Origin: CAZOMR01 sp964580655
GTDB taxonomy: Bacteria > RBG-13-61-14 > CAZOMR01
NCBI GenBank assembly: GCA_964580655.1
Contig: CAZOMR010000029.1
Coordinates: 1-19,210, forward strand
DNA length: 19,210 nucleotides
Reading direction: 5' to 3'
Numbering within the stretch: the stretch's first letter is position 1; each line of letters starts with the position of its first letter. The notes beneath the pieces are model-generated. The model was not told the origin of the DNA, ran no database searches, and saw only the letters and a list, made by a program, of their open reading frames with translations. Shown piece after piece: positions 1 to 6,251 of this stretch. The translations under genes and the position numbers were made by a program.

Positions 1-199
1 TTCTCAAGAGGAGCCGTATATTTCACGGATAGTCACCATTTATGTCGCACACCCTATCTTTTCTCTTCCGCCTTACATTTCATCAATTAAGACCATCTAC
101 TCTCCGATCTCCTGAAAGGATACATGGACTTGTGAAAAAAACGGGCTCGCGGGCCCCAACTTGTTGTTTTTATTGAATAAAAAATTTTCCATTTTTCTC
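1..199. other. Gene-free leader region at the window edge
   Basis: I see no credible gene here. Positions 20-54 hold one copy of the 35-bp terminal inverted repeat (separate entry). At 143-156 there is a short GC-rich hairpin (GGGC...GCCC) preceded by an A run and followed by a T-rich stretch (161-172), which could be a weak terminator for a gene lying outside the window, but the stem is short and the T tract is broken. The rest is AT-rich sequence leading into the promoter at 200. Confidence 0.5.
20..54 (+). repeat. 35-bp inverted repeat, left copy
   Basis: Positions 20-54 (starts ATTTCACGGATAGTCACC) are the exact reverse complement of 19176-19210, 35 of 35 bases. The match stops at 55, so the repeat has a sharp inner boundary. 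The outer boundary cannot be seen because the right copy reaches the end of the window. It contains no ORF of note. Confidence 0.9.
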
Positions 200-228
200 T
201 TGACAAGAAGGCGAACCCCTGCCATAAT
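200..228 (+). promoter_or_regulatory. Sigma70 promoter of the fur-exbBD-tonB operon
   Basis: A perfect -35 hexamer TTGACA (200-205) is followed after 17 bp by CATAAT (223-228), five of six matches to the -10 consensus. Transcription would start near 235, giving a leader of about 70 nt before the ATG at 306. The predicted start lies inside the Fur box at 234-250, so bound repressor would block the promoter. Confidence 0.75.
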
Positions 229-233
229 TGATA

Positions 234-250
234 TTGAGAATCATTCTCAA
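234..250. promoter_or_regulatory. Fur box (perfect 8-1-8 palindrome)
   Basis: TTGAGAATCATTCTCAA is a perfect inverted repeat around the central C at 242. Its 7-1-7 core TGAGAATCATTCTCA differs from the classic Fur 7-1-7 consensus (TGATAATNATTATCA) at only two symmetric positions. It overlaps the predicted transcription start and precedes a Fur-family gene and a TonB system, so iron-responsive, autoregulated repression of the operon is the natural inference. Confidence 0.85.
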
Positions 251-305
251 GAAATGATATGATGAGGATATACTTTCTTCGGATTAAATTCAGGGGTGAA
301 GGGAA

Positions 306-761
306 ATGGCTTTAAGGGCGAAACAAGAGGATGCGACCATTGAGAGGTGTTTATATGATCGGGGCTTGCGTTTGACCGAGGGACGAAGGATGATTATTCG
401 TGAGGTTATGGGCGAGCATGAGCATTTCGGGGCCGAGAACCTTTACGAAAAGTTCCGGGAGAAGGGGCTTCGGACATCCAGGGCCACGGTTTACCGGACC
501 CTGCCCCTGCTTCAGGCCTGCGGGATCATCCAGGAGACAAGGCGAACGGAGAAAGGCGCGGAATACGAGGTGATATATGGCCGGGAGCATCATGATCACC
601 TTCGCTGTCTGGGATGCGGGCGGATCATTGAATTCAAAAGCCCGGAGATCGAGAAACTCCAGAAGCAAATATGCCGGAAACTCGGTTTCGAGCAGACTGG
701 CCACCGCCACGAGATCATCGGCTACTGCAACCGATGCCAGCGAAAGGCACGCAGAAGATGA
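306..761 (+). CDS. fur: Fur-family metal-responsive repressor
   Basis: This 151-residue protein has the usual Fur length and order: an N-terminal winged helix (about residues 15-90, with TSRATVYRTL as recognition helix) and a C-terminal dimerisation domain. Metal-site residues are visible: the HHDHLRC segment, a CLGC motif, a GHRHEI segment and a C-terminal CNRC motif, i.e. both structural-zinc CxxC pairs. The ATG follows an AGGGGTGAAGGG Shine-Dalgarno-rich stretch. It is the first gene behind a promoter overlapped by a Fur box, so it should repress its own operon. The downstream TonB/receptor genes favour iron (Fur) over zinc (Zur) or peroxide (PerR) sensing, but sequence alone does not fully separate these. 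Confidence 0.9.
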   Translation: MALRAKQEDATIERCLYDRGLRLTEGRRMIIREVMGEHEHFGAENLYEKFREKGLRTSRATVYRTLPLLQACGIIQETRRTEKGAEYEVIYGREHHDHLRCLGCGRIIEFKSPEIEKLQKQICRKLGFEQTGHRHEIIGYCNRCQRKARRR

Positions 762-1066
762 AACTAGAAAATCGAATCGCGGGAAAAATCTTTAAGGCTT
801 TGATTCTGGCTGTTATCCTGGCTCAGATCTCGGTCTGGGTGGGAAGGGCCGTTGACGAGCCGGACCATGGTCTGGCTCCGGACCCTCATTGCGCTATCTG
901 CCAGGCGGTTCATGCCCTCGGTGTTATAGTTGATGTTCAAATTGTTCCATCCATCGCACCTCAGCTTTTCAATATAATTGGATTTAACCTGTTTGAGAAA
1001 AAAATCTATCTCAATTCCATCGGCAATTCCATTCGCGCCCCGCCTTTTCAAGCCCTCTCCGTATAG
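758..1066 (+). CDS. Small exported/membrane CxxC protein, DUF2946-like
   Basis: The 102-residue product starts at an ATG that overlaps the fur stop (ATGA), indicating translational coupling; an in-frame ATG at 671 lies deep inside fur and is not preferred. Residues about 10-30 form a hydrophobic signal or anchor segment, followed by a short segment with DPHCAICQAVHA (Cys-x-x-Cys plus nearby His), a second hydrophobic stretch, and a C-terminal RAPP motif. This pattern recalls small DUF2946-type proteins, which often sit beside TonB receptors and metal genes; the assignment is from memory of the pattern, not a search. Its place between the regulator and exbB in a Fur-controlled operon suggests a periplasmic metal-related role, possibly binding metal through Cys and His. 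Function is otherwise unknown. Confidence 0.7.
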   Translation: MKLENRIAGKIFKALILAVILAQISVWVGRAVDEPDHGLAPDPHCAICQAVHALGVIVDVQIVPSIAPQLFNIIGFNLFEKKIYLNSIGNSIRAPPFQALSV

Positions 1067-1095
1067 TTCTCTGTAAAAACTTTTTTAGCTCAGCT

Positions 1096-1131
1096 CTTGC
1101 AGAGGGTGCGGGTATGCACCCGGCTTGCAAG
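1096..1131 (+). promoter_or_regulatory. Intercistronic stem-loop before exbB
   Basis: Two nested stems can form: outer CTTGCA (1096-1101) with TGCAAG (1126-1131), and inner GGGTGC (1104-1109) with GCACCC (1116-1121) around a GGGTAT loop. The structure ends immediately before the Shine-Dalgarno stretch (about 1131-1140) of exbB. It has no U tract, so it is more likely an mRNA processing, stability or translation-modulating element than a terminator. Confidence 0.5.
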
Positions 1132-1145
1132 AAGAGAGGAAAACC

Positions 1146-2099
1146 ATGGACAGGAATTTTATCTTGGGGATGAGCATGGCCGCGGCTTGTCTGTTGGCGA
1201 GTGGCATCAGTCCGGCGCAGACACCATTGGAGAAAGGTTTGAAGAGCGGGGACAGCGCAGGAGCAATTGCCGGAGCAGGGCTTCTTGAATCAGCCGCGAC
1301 TCCTCCAGATACTTCGGACCCGGTCCCCGGTTCAACTGTTGCCCTGACCGGGACATCGCGGGATTCTGATTCCCGAAAAGAGAAAGAGGAGAAGGAAGCG
1401 GTCGGAGGAGTCAACCATACCCTTGTTCCCAGGCTGATGAGCTATATGGAGTTCGGCGTGGAATGGGTGCTCTGGTTGCTCTTTGCGCTGGGCCTGGGTG
1501 TTATCGGCCTGCTTGTGGAGCGCGCGGTCTACTTCGACCGGTTTGGCGGAAAGGTGGAAGAGACCAGGGCCAGCCTGGTCCGGTTTCTTTCCGAGGGAAG
1601 GATGCAGGATGCGTGTCAGCATTTCAAGCAGGAGAAAACTATTCCGGCCCAGGTACTGGCCGAGGCCCTTCACAAGAGACAGTTGGCTCCGGAAGCAGTG
1701 CAGGAGTTGATAGAGGCGCGCCTGATAGAGGAGCGGCATAATCTGGAGCGGGGGCTTAACTACCTGGGCACGGTTGGTGCGAATGCGCCATTCATCGGGC
1801 TTTTCGGCACAGTGCTCGGGATCATCAAGGCGTTTCACGATCTGTCCATTGCAGAGCAGGCCGGGCCGAGTGTGGTCATGGCTGGAATCTCCGAGGCCCT
1901 GGTGGCCACTGCAATAGGGCTCCTGGTTGCGATCCCCGCGGTGATCATCTTCAATGCCTTCAAGGCCCGAACCAGGACCGTGATCAGCAATACTGAATCA
2001 CTGTGCAAGCTGTTTCTCTCAAAGCAGTTGGACCTGGTATTCAATCCCGCAAATTCTTCCAGCAAGAGGGGGTCTGGTAAGGAGGCGGATAATGGCTAG
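1146..2099 (+). CDS. exbB: ExbB/TolQ/MotA-family proton channel subunit
   Basis: The 317-residue protein is the proton-channel component that, with ExbD, powers TonB. The ATG at 1146 follows AAGAGAGGA; an upstream in-frame TTG at 1125 sits inside a hairpin and is less likely. It opens with a signal-peptide-like segment (about residues 1-25, ending near SPAQT), then roughly 75 residues of low-complexity, charged sequence, then three membrane helices (around VLWLLFALGLGVIGLLV, ANAPFIGLFGTVLGIIKAF and ALVATAIGLLVAIPAVII) typical of the MotA/ExbB domain, including the conserved GTVLGII segment. The N-terminal periplasmic extension makes it longer than E. coli ExbB. exbD overlaps its 3' end by 8 nt. 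Confidence 0.9.
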   Translation: MDRNFILGMSMAAACLLASGISPAQTPLEKGLKSGDSAGAIAGAGLLESAATPPDTSDPVPGSTVALTGTSRDSDSRKEKEEKEAVGGVNHTLVPRLMSYMEFGVEWVLWLLFALGLGVIGLLVERAVYFDRFGGKVEETRASLVRFLSEGRMQDACQHFKQEKTIPAQVLAEALHKRQLAPEAVQELIEARLIEERHNLERGLNYLGTVGANAPFIGLFGTVLGIIKAFHDLSIAEQAGPSVVMAGISEALVATAIGLLVAIPAVIIFNAFKARTRTVISNTESLCKLFLSKQLDLVFNPANSSSKRGSGKEADNG

Positions 2100-2499
2100 A
2101 GCAAATAATCAAGATGATGAAATCATCTCCAACATCAACATCACGCCGATGGTGGACGTCATGCTTGTATTGCTCATCATCTTCATGGTCGCAACCACTT
2201 TCATGCTCATGCCCACCATCCCGGTCAAACTTCCCCGTGCCGCGAATGTGGATGACCCTCCCACCCAGGCCTTTGCCCTGGTCATGAACGAAGAAGGGAA
2301 GCTCTTTATCAACGGCCATGAGACAACGCCGGAAAAGGCGGAGAAAACCCTGCGGGAAGCGGTGAGCAAGAACCCGGAGCTGAATGCTATTGTGGCCGCG
2401 GACAAGTCGGTCTTGTATGAGCATGTCATCTGGATGATTGACCTGGTCAGGGGATGCGGGGTCAGGAACTTCGCACTCAATGTCCAGAGAGCGGAGTGA
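2092..2499 (+). CDS. exbD: ExbD/TolR-family energy transducer
   Basis: The 135-residue product has ExbD layout: a short cytoplasmic N-terminus, a single membrane helix (NITPMVDVMLVLLIIFMVAT) containing the conserved proton-carrying Asp in PMVDVMLVLL, and a periplasmic domain ending in the VRNFALNVQ strand region. The start ATG overlaps the exbB end by 8 nt, so translation of the two channel subunits is probably coupled. It should pair with ExbB in the inner membrane to convert proton flow into TonB motion. Confidence 0.92.
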   Translation: MARANNQDDEIISNINITPMVDVMLVLLIIFMVATTFMLMPTIPVKLPRAANVDDPPTQAFALVMNEEGKLFINGHETTPEKAEKTLREAVSKNPELNAIVAADKSVLYEHVIWMIDLVRGCGVRNFALNVQRAE

Positions 2500-2502
2500 G
2501 CC

Positions 2503-3228
2503 ATGGACTGGAGGACATGCTCTCAGAGACGGCGCAGGGAAGACCGGGCCGTCTGCCCATCCACCTGGCCGGAGGATGCCGAAAGGTATGAGCGGGCCAA
2601 GCGCCAGCATTCCGGTGTGCACCTGGCTATGGCTTTAGTCCTGGCCAGCGCGGTGTTGCTTTGTCAGTTTTTGTCCGCGACAGCAGGGAAAAGCCTGGAG
2701 AACAGGGAGCGCCTGCTGGTTGAAATCACGGAGCAGAGGGTCAAGATTCCCAAAAAGCCGAAGCCGCCGCCACAGGCGGTTAAGGAAGAAGAGCCGGAGC
2801 CTGAGGAGCCAGCCTCGGAAGAGCCAGTTGAAGAAGAGCCGATGGAAGTGGCGGAGACATTCGGGGTTGACGAGAGTGCTGTGGTCAATGGCGGGGGAGG
2901 CATTGCGGTGCCGGTGGGGACCTCGCTGATGACAGAGCCTCTCTACGGCCTGGGGGATGTGGCCAGGCCCCCGAAAATTATCCGGATGGTGAGTCCGAGA
3001 TACACGGAGGAAGCCCGTGCCGCGGGTGTGGAAGGGTTGGTCAAACTGGAGGTTATCGTGGACAGCAGGGGTCGGGTCCGGGAGGTGCGCGTGGTTAGAA
3101 AGATCGGGTATGGCCTGGATGAGTCCGCGATGGCCGCACTCAGGCAGGCAAAATTCAAGCCCGCGATCTACAAGGGCAATCCTGTGGCGTGCAGGCTTAT
3201 TATTCCGATCCGGTTCGTGCTGGAGTGA
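2503..3228 (+). CDS. tonB: TonB-family protein
   Basis: The 241-residue protein begins three bases after the exbD stop with a GGAG Shine-Dalgarno. Domains in order: an unusually long, Arg/Cys-containing cytoplasmic N-terminus (about 1-40), one membrane anchor (MALVLASAVLLCQFLSA, about 43-60), a Pro/Glu/Lys-rich periplasmic linker (KKPKPPP, then repeated EEP units), and a C-terminal TonB domain of about 85 residues (VSPRYTEEARAAGVEGLVKL, then FKPAIYKGNPV and a final strand). The C-terminal domain contacts the TonB box of the receptor encoded next. E. coli TonB has a much shorter cytoplasmic tail, so an alternative downstream start cannot be excluded, but none has a better ribosome site. Confidence 0.9.
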   Translation: MDWRTCSQRRRREDRAVCPSTWPEDAERYERAKRQHSGVHLAMALVLASAVLLCQFLSATAGKSLENRERLLVEITEQRVKIPKKPKPPPQAVKEEEPEPEEPASEEPVEEEPMEVAETFGVDESAVVNGGGGIAVPVGTSLMTEPLYGLGDVARPPKIIRMVSPRYTEEARAAGVEGLVKLEVIVDSRGRVREVRVVRKIGYGLDESAMAALRQAKFKPAIYKGNPVACRLIIPIRFVLE

Positions 3229-3319
3229 GTTTAGAGAGGAATGAAGATGCGTGAAAATCTCTGTAATGTAGGCGGTGCAAGATTATCCAGGTCAAGAGGC
3301 CAGCCTTGCTGGCAAAGCG

Positions 3320-3352
3320 AAAAAAGAAGCGACCGGGCATCCCGACCGCTTC
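3320..3352 (-). terminator. Intrinsic terminator, minus strand
   Basis: Read on the minus strand, GAAGCGGTCGGG (3352-3341) pairs over its whole length with CCCGGTCGCTTC (3337-3326) around an ATG loop, using two G-U wobbles, and is followed directly by TTTTTT (3325-3320). On the plus strand the wobbles become A/C mismatches and there is no downstream T run, so the signal is directional for minus-strand RNA. Confidence 0.65.
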
Positions 3353-3409
3353 CGCCGGAAAAGACACTCACTCTCACCAGGCCTTGGAGGATACGAGCGC
3401 TTAACCGGC
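3320..3409 (-). ncRNA. Candidate ~90-nt small RNA, minus strand
   Basis: On the minus strand a promoter (TTGATT at 3444-3439, 17 bp, TATCAT at 3421-3416) predicts a start near 3409. A terminator hairpin at 3352-3326 followed by six U's (3325-3320) would end the transcript after about 90 nt. Near the 5' end GCCGG can pair with CCGGC just before the terminator (+ strand 3405-3409 and 3354-3358), closing a domain that contains a small imperfect CCAAGGCCTGG hairpin. No plausible coding frame is seen. It lies in the tonB-receptor gap and is transcribed opposite to the operon. This is inference from signals only. Confidence 0.45.
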
Positions 3410-3415
3410 AATTTG

Positions 3416-3444
3416 ATGATAGAAAATTTCGGAGAAAAAATCAA
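3416..3444 (-). promoter_or_regulatory. Candidate minus-strand promoter
   Basis: Minus-strand TTGATT (3444-3439; 4 of 6 matches) is separated by exactly 17 bp from TATCAT (3421-3416; 5 of 6). The region is AT-rich and lies about 65 bp upstream of a matching terminator. No Fur-box-like palindrome was seen around it. Confidence 0.45.
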
Positions 3445-3464
3445 AATTAATGGAGGAAAGAAAA

Positions 3465-5681
3465 ATGAATTTACTTAAAACTTTTTGGAACACAGTTTTG
3501 ATGACGGGGCTTATTTTCAGCATGACCGCATTGATACCTTCTCTTTCCCTGGCCCAGGAATTGGAAGAGCCGGAGGTTGAGGCGACCGAGGAAGAGGAGA
3601 TGGTCTTCGAGGCCGAGGAGATCGTGGTTACCGGCACGCGGACGGAGCGGAAGCTGAAGGATGTTCCGGTTCGGACCGAGGTTATCACGAGTGAGGAGAT
3701 TGAGGCCAAGGGAGCGGCTGATCTTTACGAGGCCCTGGAGGGCATTCCGGGGATCAGGGTGGAACAGCAGTGCAGTTATTGCAACTTTTCAATTGTGAGG
3801 ATGCAGGGGCTGGAATCGGGCCACCTCCAGGTGCTGATTGACGGCCAGCCTGTCTATTCGGGCCTGGCCGGAGTGTATGGCCTGGACCAGATTCCCGCGG
3901 GAAACATAGAGAGGATAGAGGTGATCAAGGGTGCGAGTTCCGCGTTATACGGCTCCAGCGCCATCGCGGGAGTGATCAACATCATCACGAAAAAGCCGGG
4001 GATAAAGCCCCTGGTGAATGTGGGATTGCAATACGGCTCTTATAACACAGCCCGCTACAATATCGGGGCCTCCGCCAGAATCAAGAACATGGATGCCATG
4101 ATCACGGCGCAAAAGCACTCTGGCGATGCGGTTGATGAGGATGATGACGGGCGGACCGACCGTGTCAGGAGTGACAATGTGGCGCTTTCTGCCAGGCTCG
4201 GCTGGCATGACATCCTGGGGGATGACCGGTTGACCTTTACCGGAAGGGCGCTGAATGAAAACCGGGCTGGAGGGGAACTGGATACCTTTGATAATCCTTT
4301 TGCAAAGTCCGCGGAAAATATTACCACAACAAGGTATGAAGTGGGAATGGGATACAATAGAGCCTTCAGCGCGGGAGGTGAACTCTCTCTTAACCTGGCT
4401 TATGCCACTCACCATCGCAATGCCACCAATGACTCGTTCCTCGGGGATTACGAGGATACCCACGACGGCGATGTCCCGCCGGAGGATGAGATGAGACCTT
4501 ACATTGCGGATGAGGTTCTCTATGTTGCGGATGCCAACTATGCTTATCCCATCGGGGATAGACACCGGGTTCTGATCGGCGGCATATACAGCAGGAATGA
4601 GCTGGATGAAGAGGGAAAGTATGTGATCGGGGGTGACACCGCTGATCCTGAATATGGCAAGGCCTATCTTTCCGAAAGTGAAAAGTGGGCTGATGAATAC
4701 GGGGTCTATATCCAGGATGAGTTTTCCATCGTCAGGGATAAGCTGGAGATGGTCGTAGGCGCAAGGTATGACCGTCATAAATCAAAGGATGAGTTTGCAG
4801 GAAGCGGGGACATTAGCGTGAAGGAGTTTGAGCCGGTGGAATATGAGGAAGAGGCCTATAATCCCAGGGTCGCTTTGATGTATCGGCCTGTTCCGAAACT
4901 CACATTCAGAGCAAGCTGGGGCACCGGGTTCCGTGTTCCTTACGGCTTCAGCGAGGACTTGCATCTTTGCAGTGGGTCTCCCCGGGTTTACAAGCCCGGA
5001 GACCTGGACCCGGAGAGGTCCGAGAGCTATTCCCTTTCCGCGGATTATGCCACCCCGAAGGTCTGGCTCGGCGCAAGCATCTTCCGGACCAATCTGAAGG
5101 ACAAGATAGGGTTCACCGATGCAGGGGACAAGGCGGAGAAACTCAATTACACCTACGAATGGAAAAACATCGGGGACGCCTATACCCAGGGCGTGGAGCT
5201 ATCCTCAAGGGTTGTTCTGTTTGAGGACCTCTTTGTTGATCTCTTTGCCACCTATACGGATGCGCAGTATGAGGACGAGAGGGACGACTGGGTGGATCAT
5301 CCTGAGCATGGAGATAAGTATGCTGATGAAAGCATATACATCCCCCGTGTCCCGGAATACACCGGAGGCGTCACCTTGAACTTTAGCCCCGGCAAGTGGA
5401 ACATGTCGCTTAACGGAGACTATAAAGGCGCAATGTATATTGATTACTGCGAGGAAGAGGATGTGGAACTGGAGGGATCAGAAATCTATCATACACCTGC
5501 CTTCTGGGTGTTGGGCACCAAAATCTCCAGGGAGTTTCCCGGAGCAGGGCTCAAACTTTTTGCAGGCGGGAAGAATCTTTTTGACTATGTCCAGGATGAC
5601 AAGCGGCCTGATGATGCGGCCTTCATGTGGGGGCCATATATCGGGAGGGAAATCTATGGAGGAGTTGAGGTGACCTTCTGA
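3465..5681 (+). CDS. TonB-dependent outer-membrane receptor (BtuB/CirA type)
   Basis: The 738-residue protein is an outer-membrane receptor. The ATG at 3465 follows GGAGG (3452-3456) with 8-nt spacing; an ATG at 3450 lies upstream of that site and is rejected. A signal peptide (about 1-30, cleavage near SLA/QE) leads to an acidic segment, then the plug domain starting at EEIVVTGTRTE with SSALYGSSAIAGVINIITKK, then a 22-strand-type barrel ending GGVEVTF with the expected C-terminal Phe. A CSYC motif (Cys103, Cys106) sits in the plug, and DAVDEDDDGRTD (about 221-232) resembles a Ca-binding acidic loop. Operon position after tonB and under a Fur box suggests iron or siderophore uptake; the real substrate is not readable. 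The gene's last 28 bp overlap trpG, convergent. Confidence 0.92.
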   Translation: MNLLKTFWNTVLMTGLIFSMTALIPSLSLAQELEEPEVEATEEEEMVFEAEEIVVTGTRTERKLKDVPVRTEVITSEEIEAKGAADLYEALEGIPGIRVEQQCSYCNFSIVRMQGLESGHLQVLIDGQPVYSGLAGVYGLDQIPAGNIERIEVIKGASSALYGSSAIAGVINIITKKPGIKPLVNVGLQYGSYNTARYNIGASARIKNMDAMITAQKHSGDAVDEDDDGRTDRVRSDNVALSARLGWHDILGDDRLTFTGRALNENRAGGELDTFDNPFAKSAENITTTRYEVGMGYNRAFSAGGELSLNLAYATHHRNATNDSFLGDYEDTHDGDVPPEDEMRPYIADEVLYVADANYAYPIGDRHRVLIGGIYSRNELDEEGKYVIGGDTADPEYGKAYLSESEKWADEYGVYIQDEFSIVRDKLEMVVGARYDRHKSKDEFAGSGDISVKEFEPVEYEEEAYNPRVALMYRPVPKLTFRASWGTGFRVPYGFSEDLHLCSGSPRVYKPGDLDPERSESYSLSADYATPKVWLGASIFRTNLKDKIGFTDAGDKAEKLNYTYEWKNIGDAYTQGVELSSRVVLFEDLFVDLFATYTDAQYEDERDDWVDHPEHGDKYADESIYIPRVPEYTGGVTLNFSPGKWNMSLNGDYKGAMYIDYCEEEDVELEGSEIYHTPAFWVLGTKISREFPGAGLKLFAGGKNLFDYVQDDKRPDDAAFMWGPYIGREIYGGVEVTF

Positions 5682-6247
5682 TCCTGGAGTGAGAGAAAAT
5701 TCTTCAGCAGGTCTTTACCGACCGGGGTGAGAATGGATTCAGGATGAAACTGGATGCCCTCCACCGGGTATTCTTTATGCCGGAGTCCCATAAGCTCATC
5801 CCTGTCTGTCCGGGCAGTTATTTCAAGGCATTCCGGCAGGCTTTTTCTCTCCACAACCAGGGAGTGATAACGCGTGGCCTCAAAAGGATCAGGAAGGCCG
5901 GAATAGATGTTTTTCCCGTCATGGTGAATGAGCGAGGTCTTGCCGTGCATGAGCCTCCTTGCTTGAACAATCTTTCCTCCAAACGCCGCGGCAATGGCCT
6001 GGTGACCGAGGCACACTCCAAGGATCGGCACCCGGCCTGTGAAATGCCCCACCACATCCACGGAGATGCCCGCATTATCCGGCGTGCCCGGACCGGGCGA
6101 TATAACTATCCATTCCGGCTTGAGTCTCTCGATCTGTTTGATCGTGATCTTGTCGTTCCGGAAGGTCTGCACCTTGGCCCCCAGCTCGCCCAGGTACTGT
6201 ACCAGGTTGTAGGTGAAGGAGTCGTAGTTGTCAATCATTAGCAACAT
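5654..6247 (-). CDS. trpG: Anthranilate synthase glutaminase subunit (TrpG/PabA)
   Basis: This class I glutamine amidotransferase subunit supplies ammonia to TrpE for anthranilate formation. The 197 residues show IDNYDSFTYNLVQYL at the start, SPGPGTP, the nucleophile Cys in GVCLGHQ, and the His/Glu pair in GIQFHPES. I prefer the ATG at 6247 because family members start a few residues before the IDNYDSF motif; an in-frame ATG at 6259 overlaps the trpE end but lies on its own Shine-Dalgarno (AGGAG, 6264-6260). It is the second gene of a trpE-trpG pair. Its 3' end overlaps the receptor gene by 28 bp. It could also serve p-aminobenzoate synthesis, as PabA-type subunits are sometimes shared. Confidence 0.93.
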   Translation of the reverse strand: MLLMIDNYDSFTYNLVQYLGELGAKVQTFRNDKITIKQIERLKPEWIVISPGPGTPDNAGISVDVVGHFTGRVPILGVCLGHQAIAAAFGGKIVQARRLMHGKTSLIHHDGKNIYSGLPDPFEATRYHSLVVERKSLPECLEITARTDRDELMGLRHKEYPVEGIQFHPESILTPVGKDLLKNFLSLQDQKVTSTPP

Positions 6248-6251
6248 GCCT

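Noticed and set aside
1125..1145. TTG start for exbB adding seven residues.
   Set aside because: It lies in the intercistronic hairpin, upstream of the Shine-Dalgarno site that serves the ATG at 1146.
3287..3304. GGTCAAGAGGCCAGCC resembles the B12 box of cobalamin riboswitches upstream of a TonB-dependent receptor.
   Set aside because: Only about three quarters of positions match, and the rest of the aptamer (GGGAA-CC...GTG core and GCCACTG) is absent; the upstream bases are the end of tonB.
3241..3450. 69-codon open frame between tonB and the receptor gene with a nearby ribosome-like site.
   Set aside because: Arg/Ser/Pro-rich, no recognisable features, and it overlaps the sRNA candidate and its terminator; more likely a chance open frame.
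3945..4778. 277-codon open frame on the - strand.
   Set aside because: Antisense to the receptor gene, with no ribosome site and no recognisable motif.
5744..6241. 165-codon open frame on the + strand.
   Set aside because: Antisense shadow of trpG.
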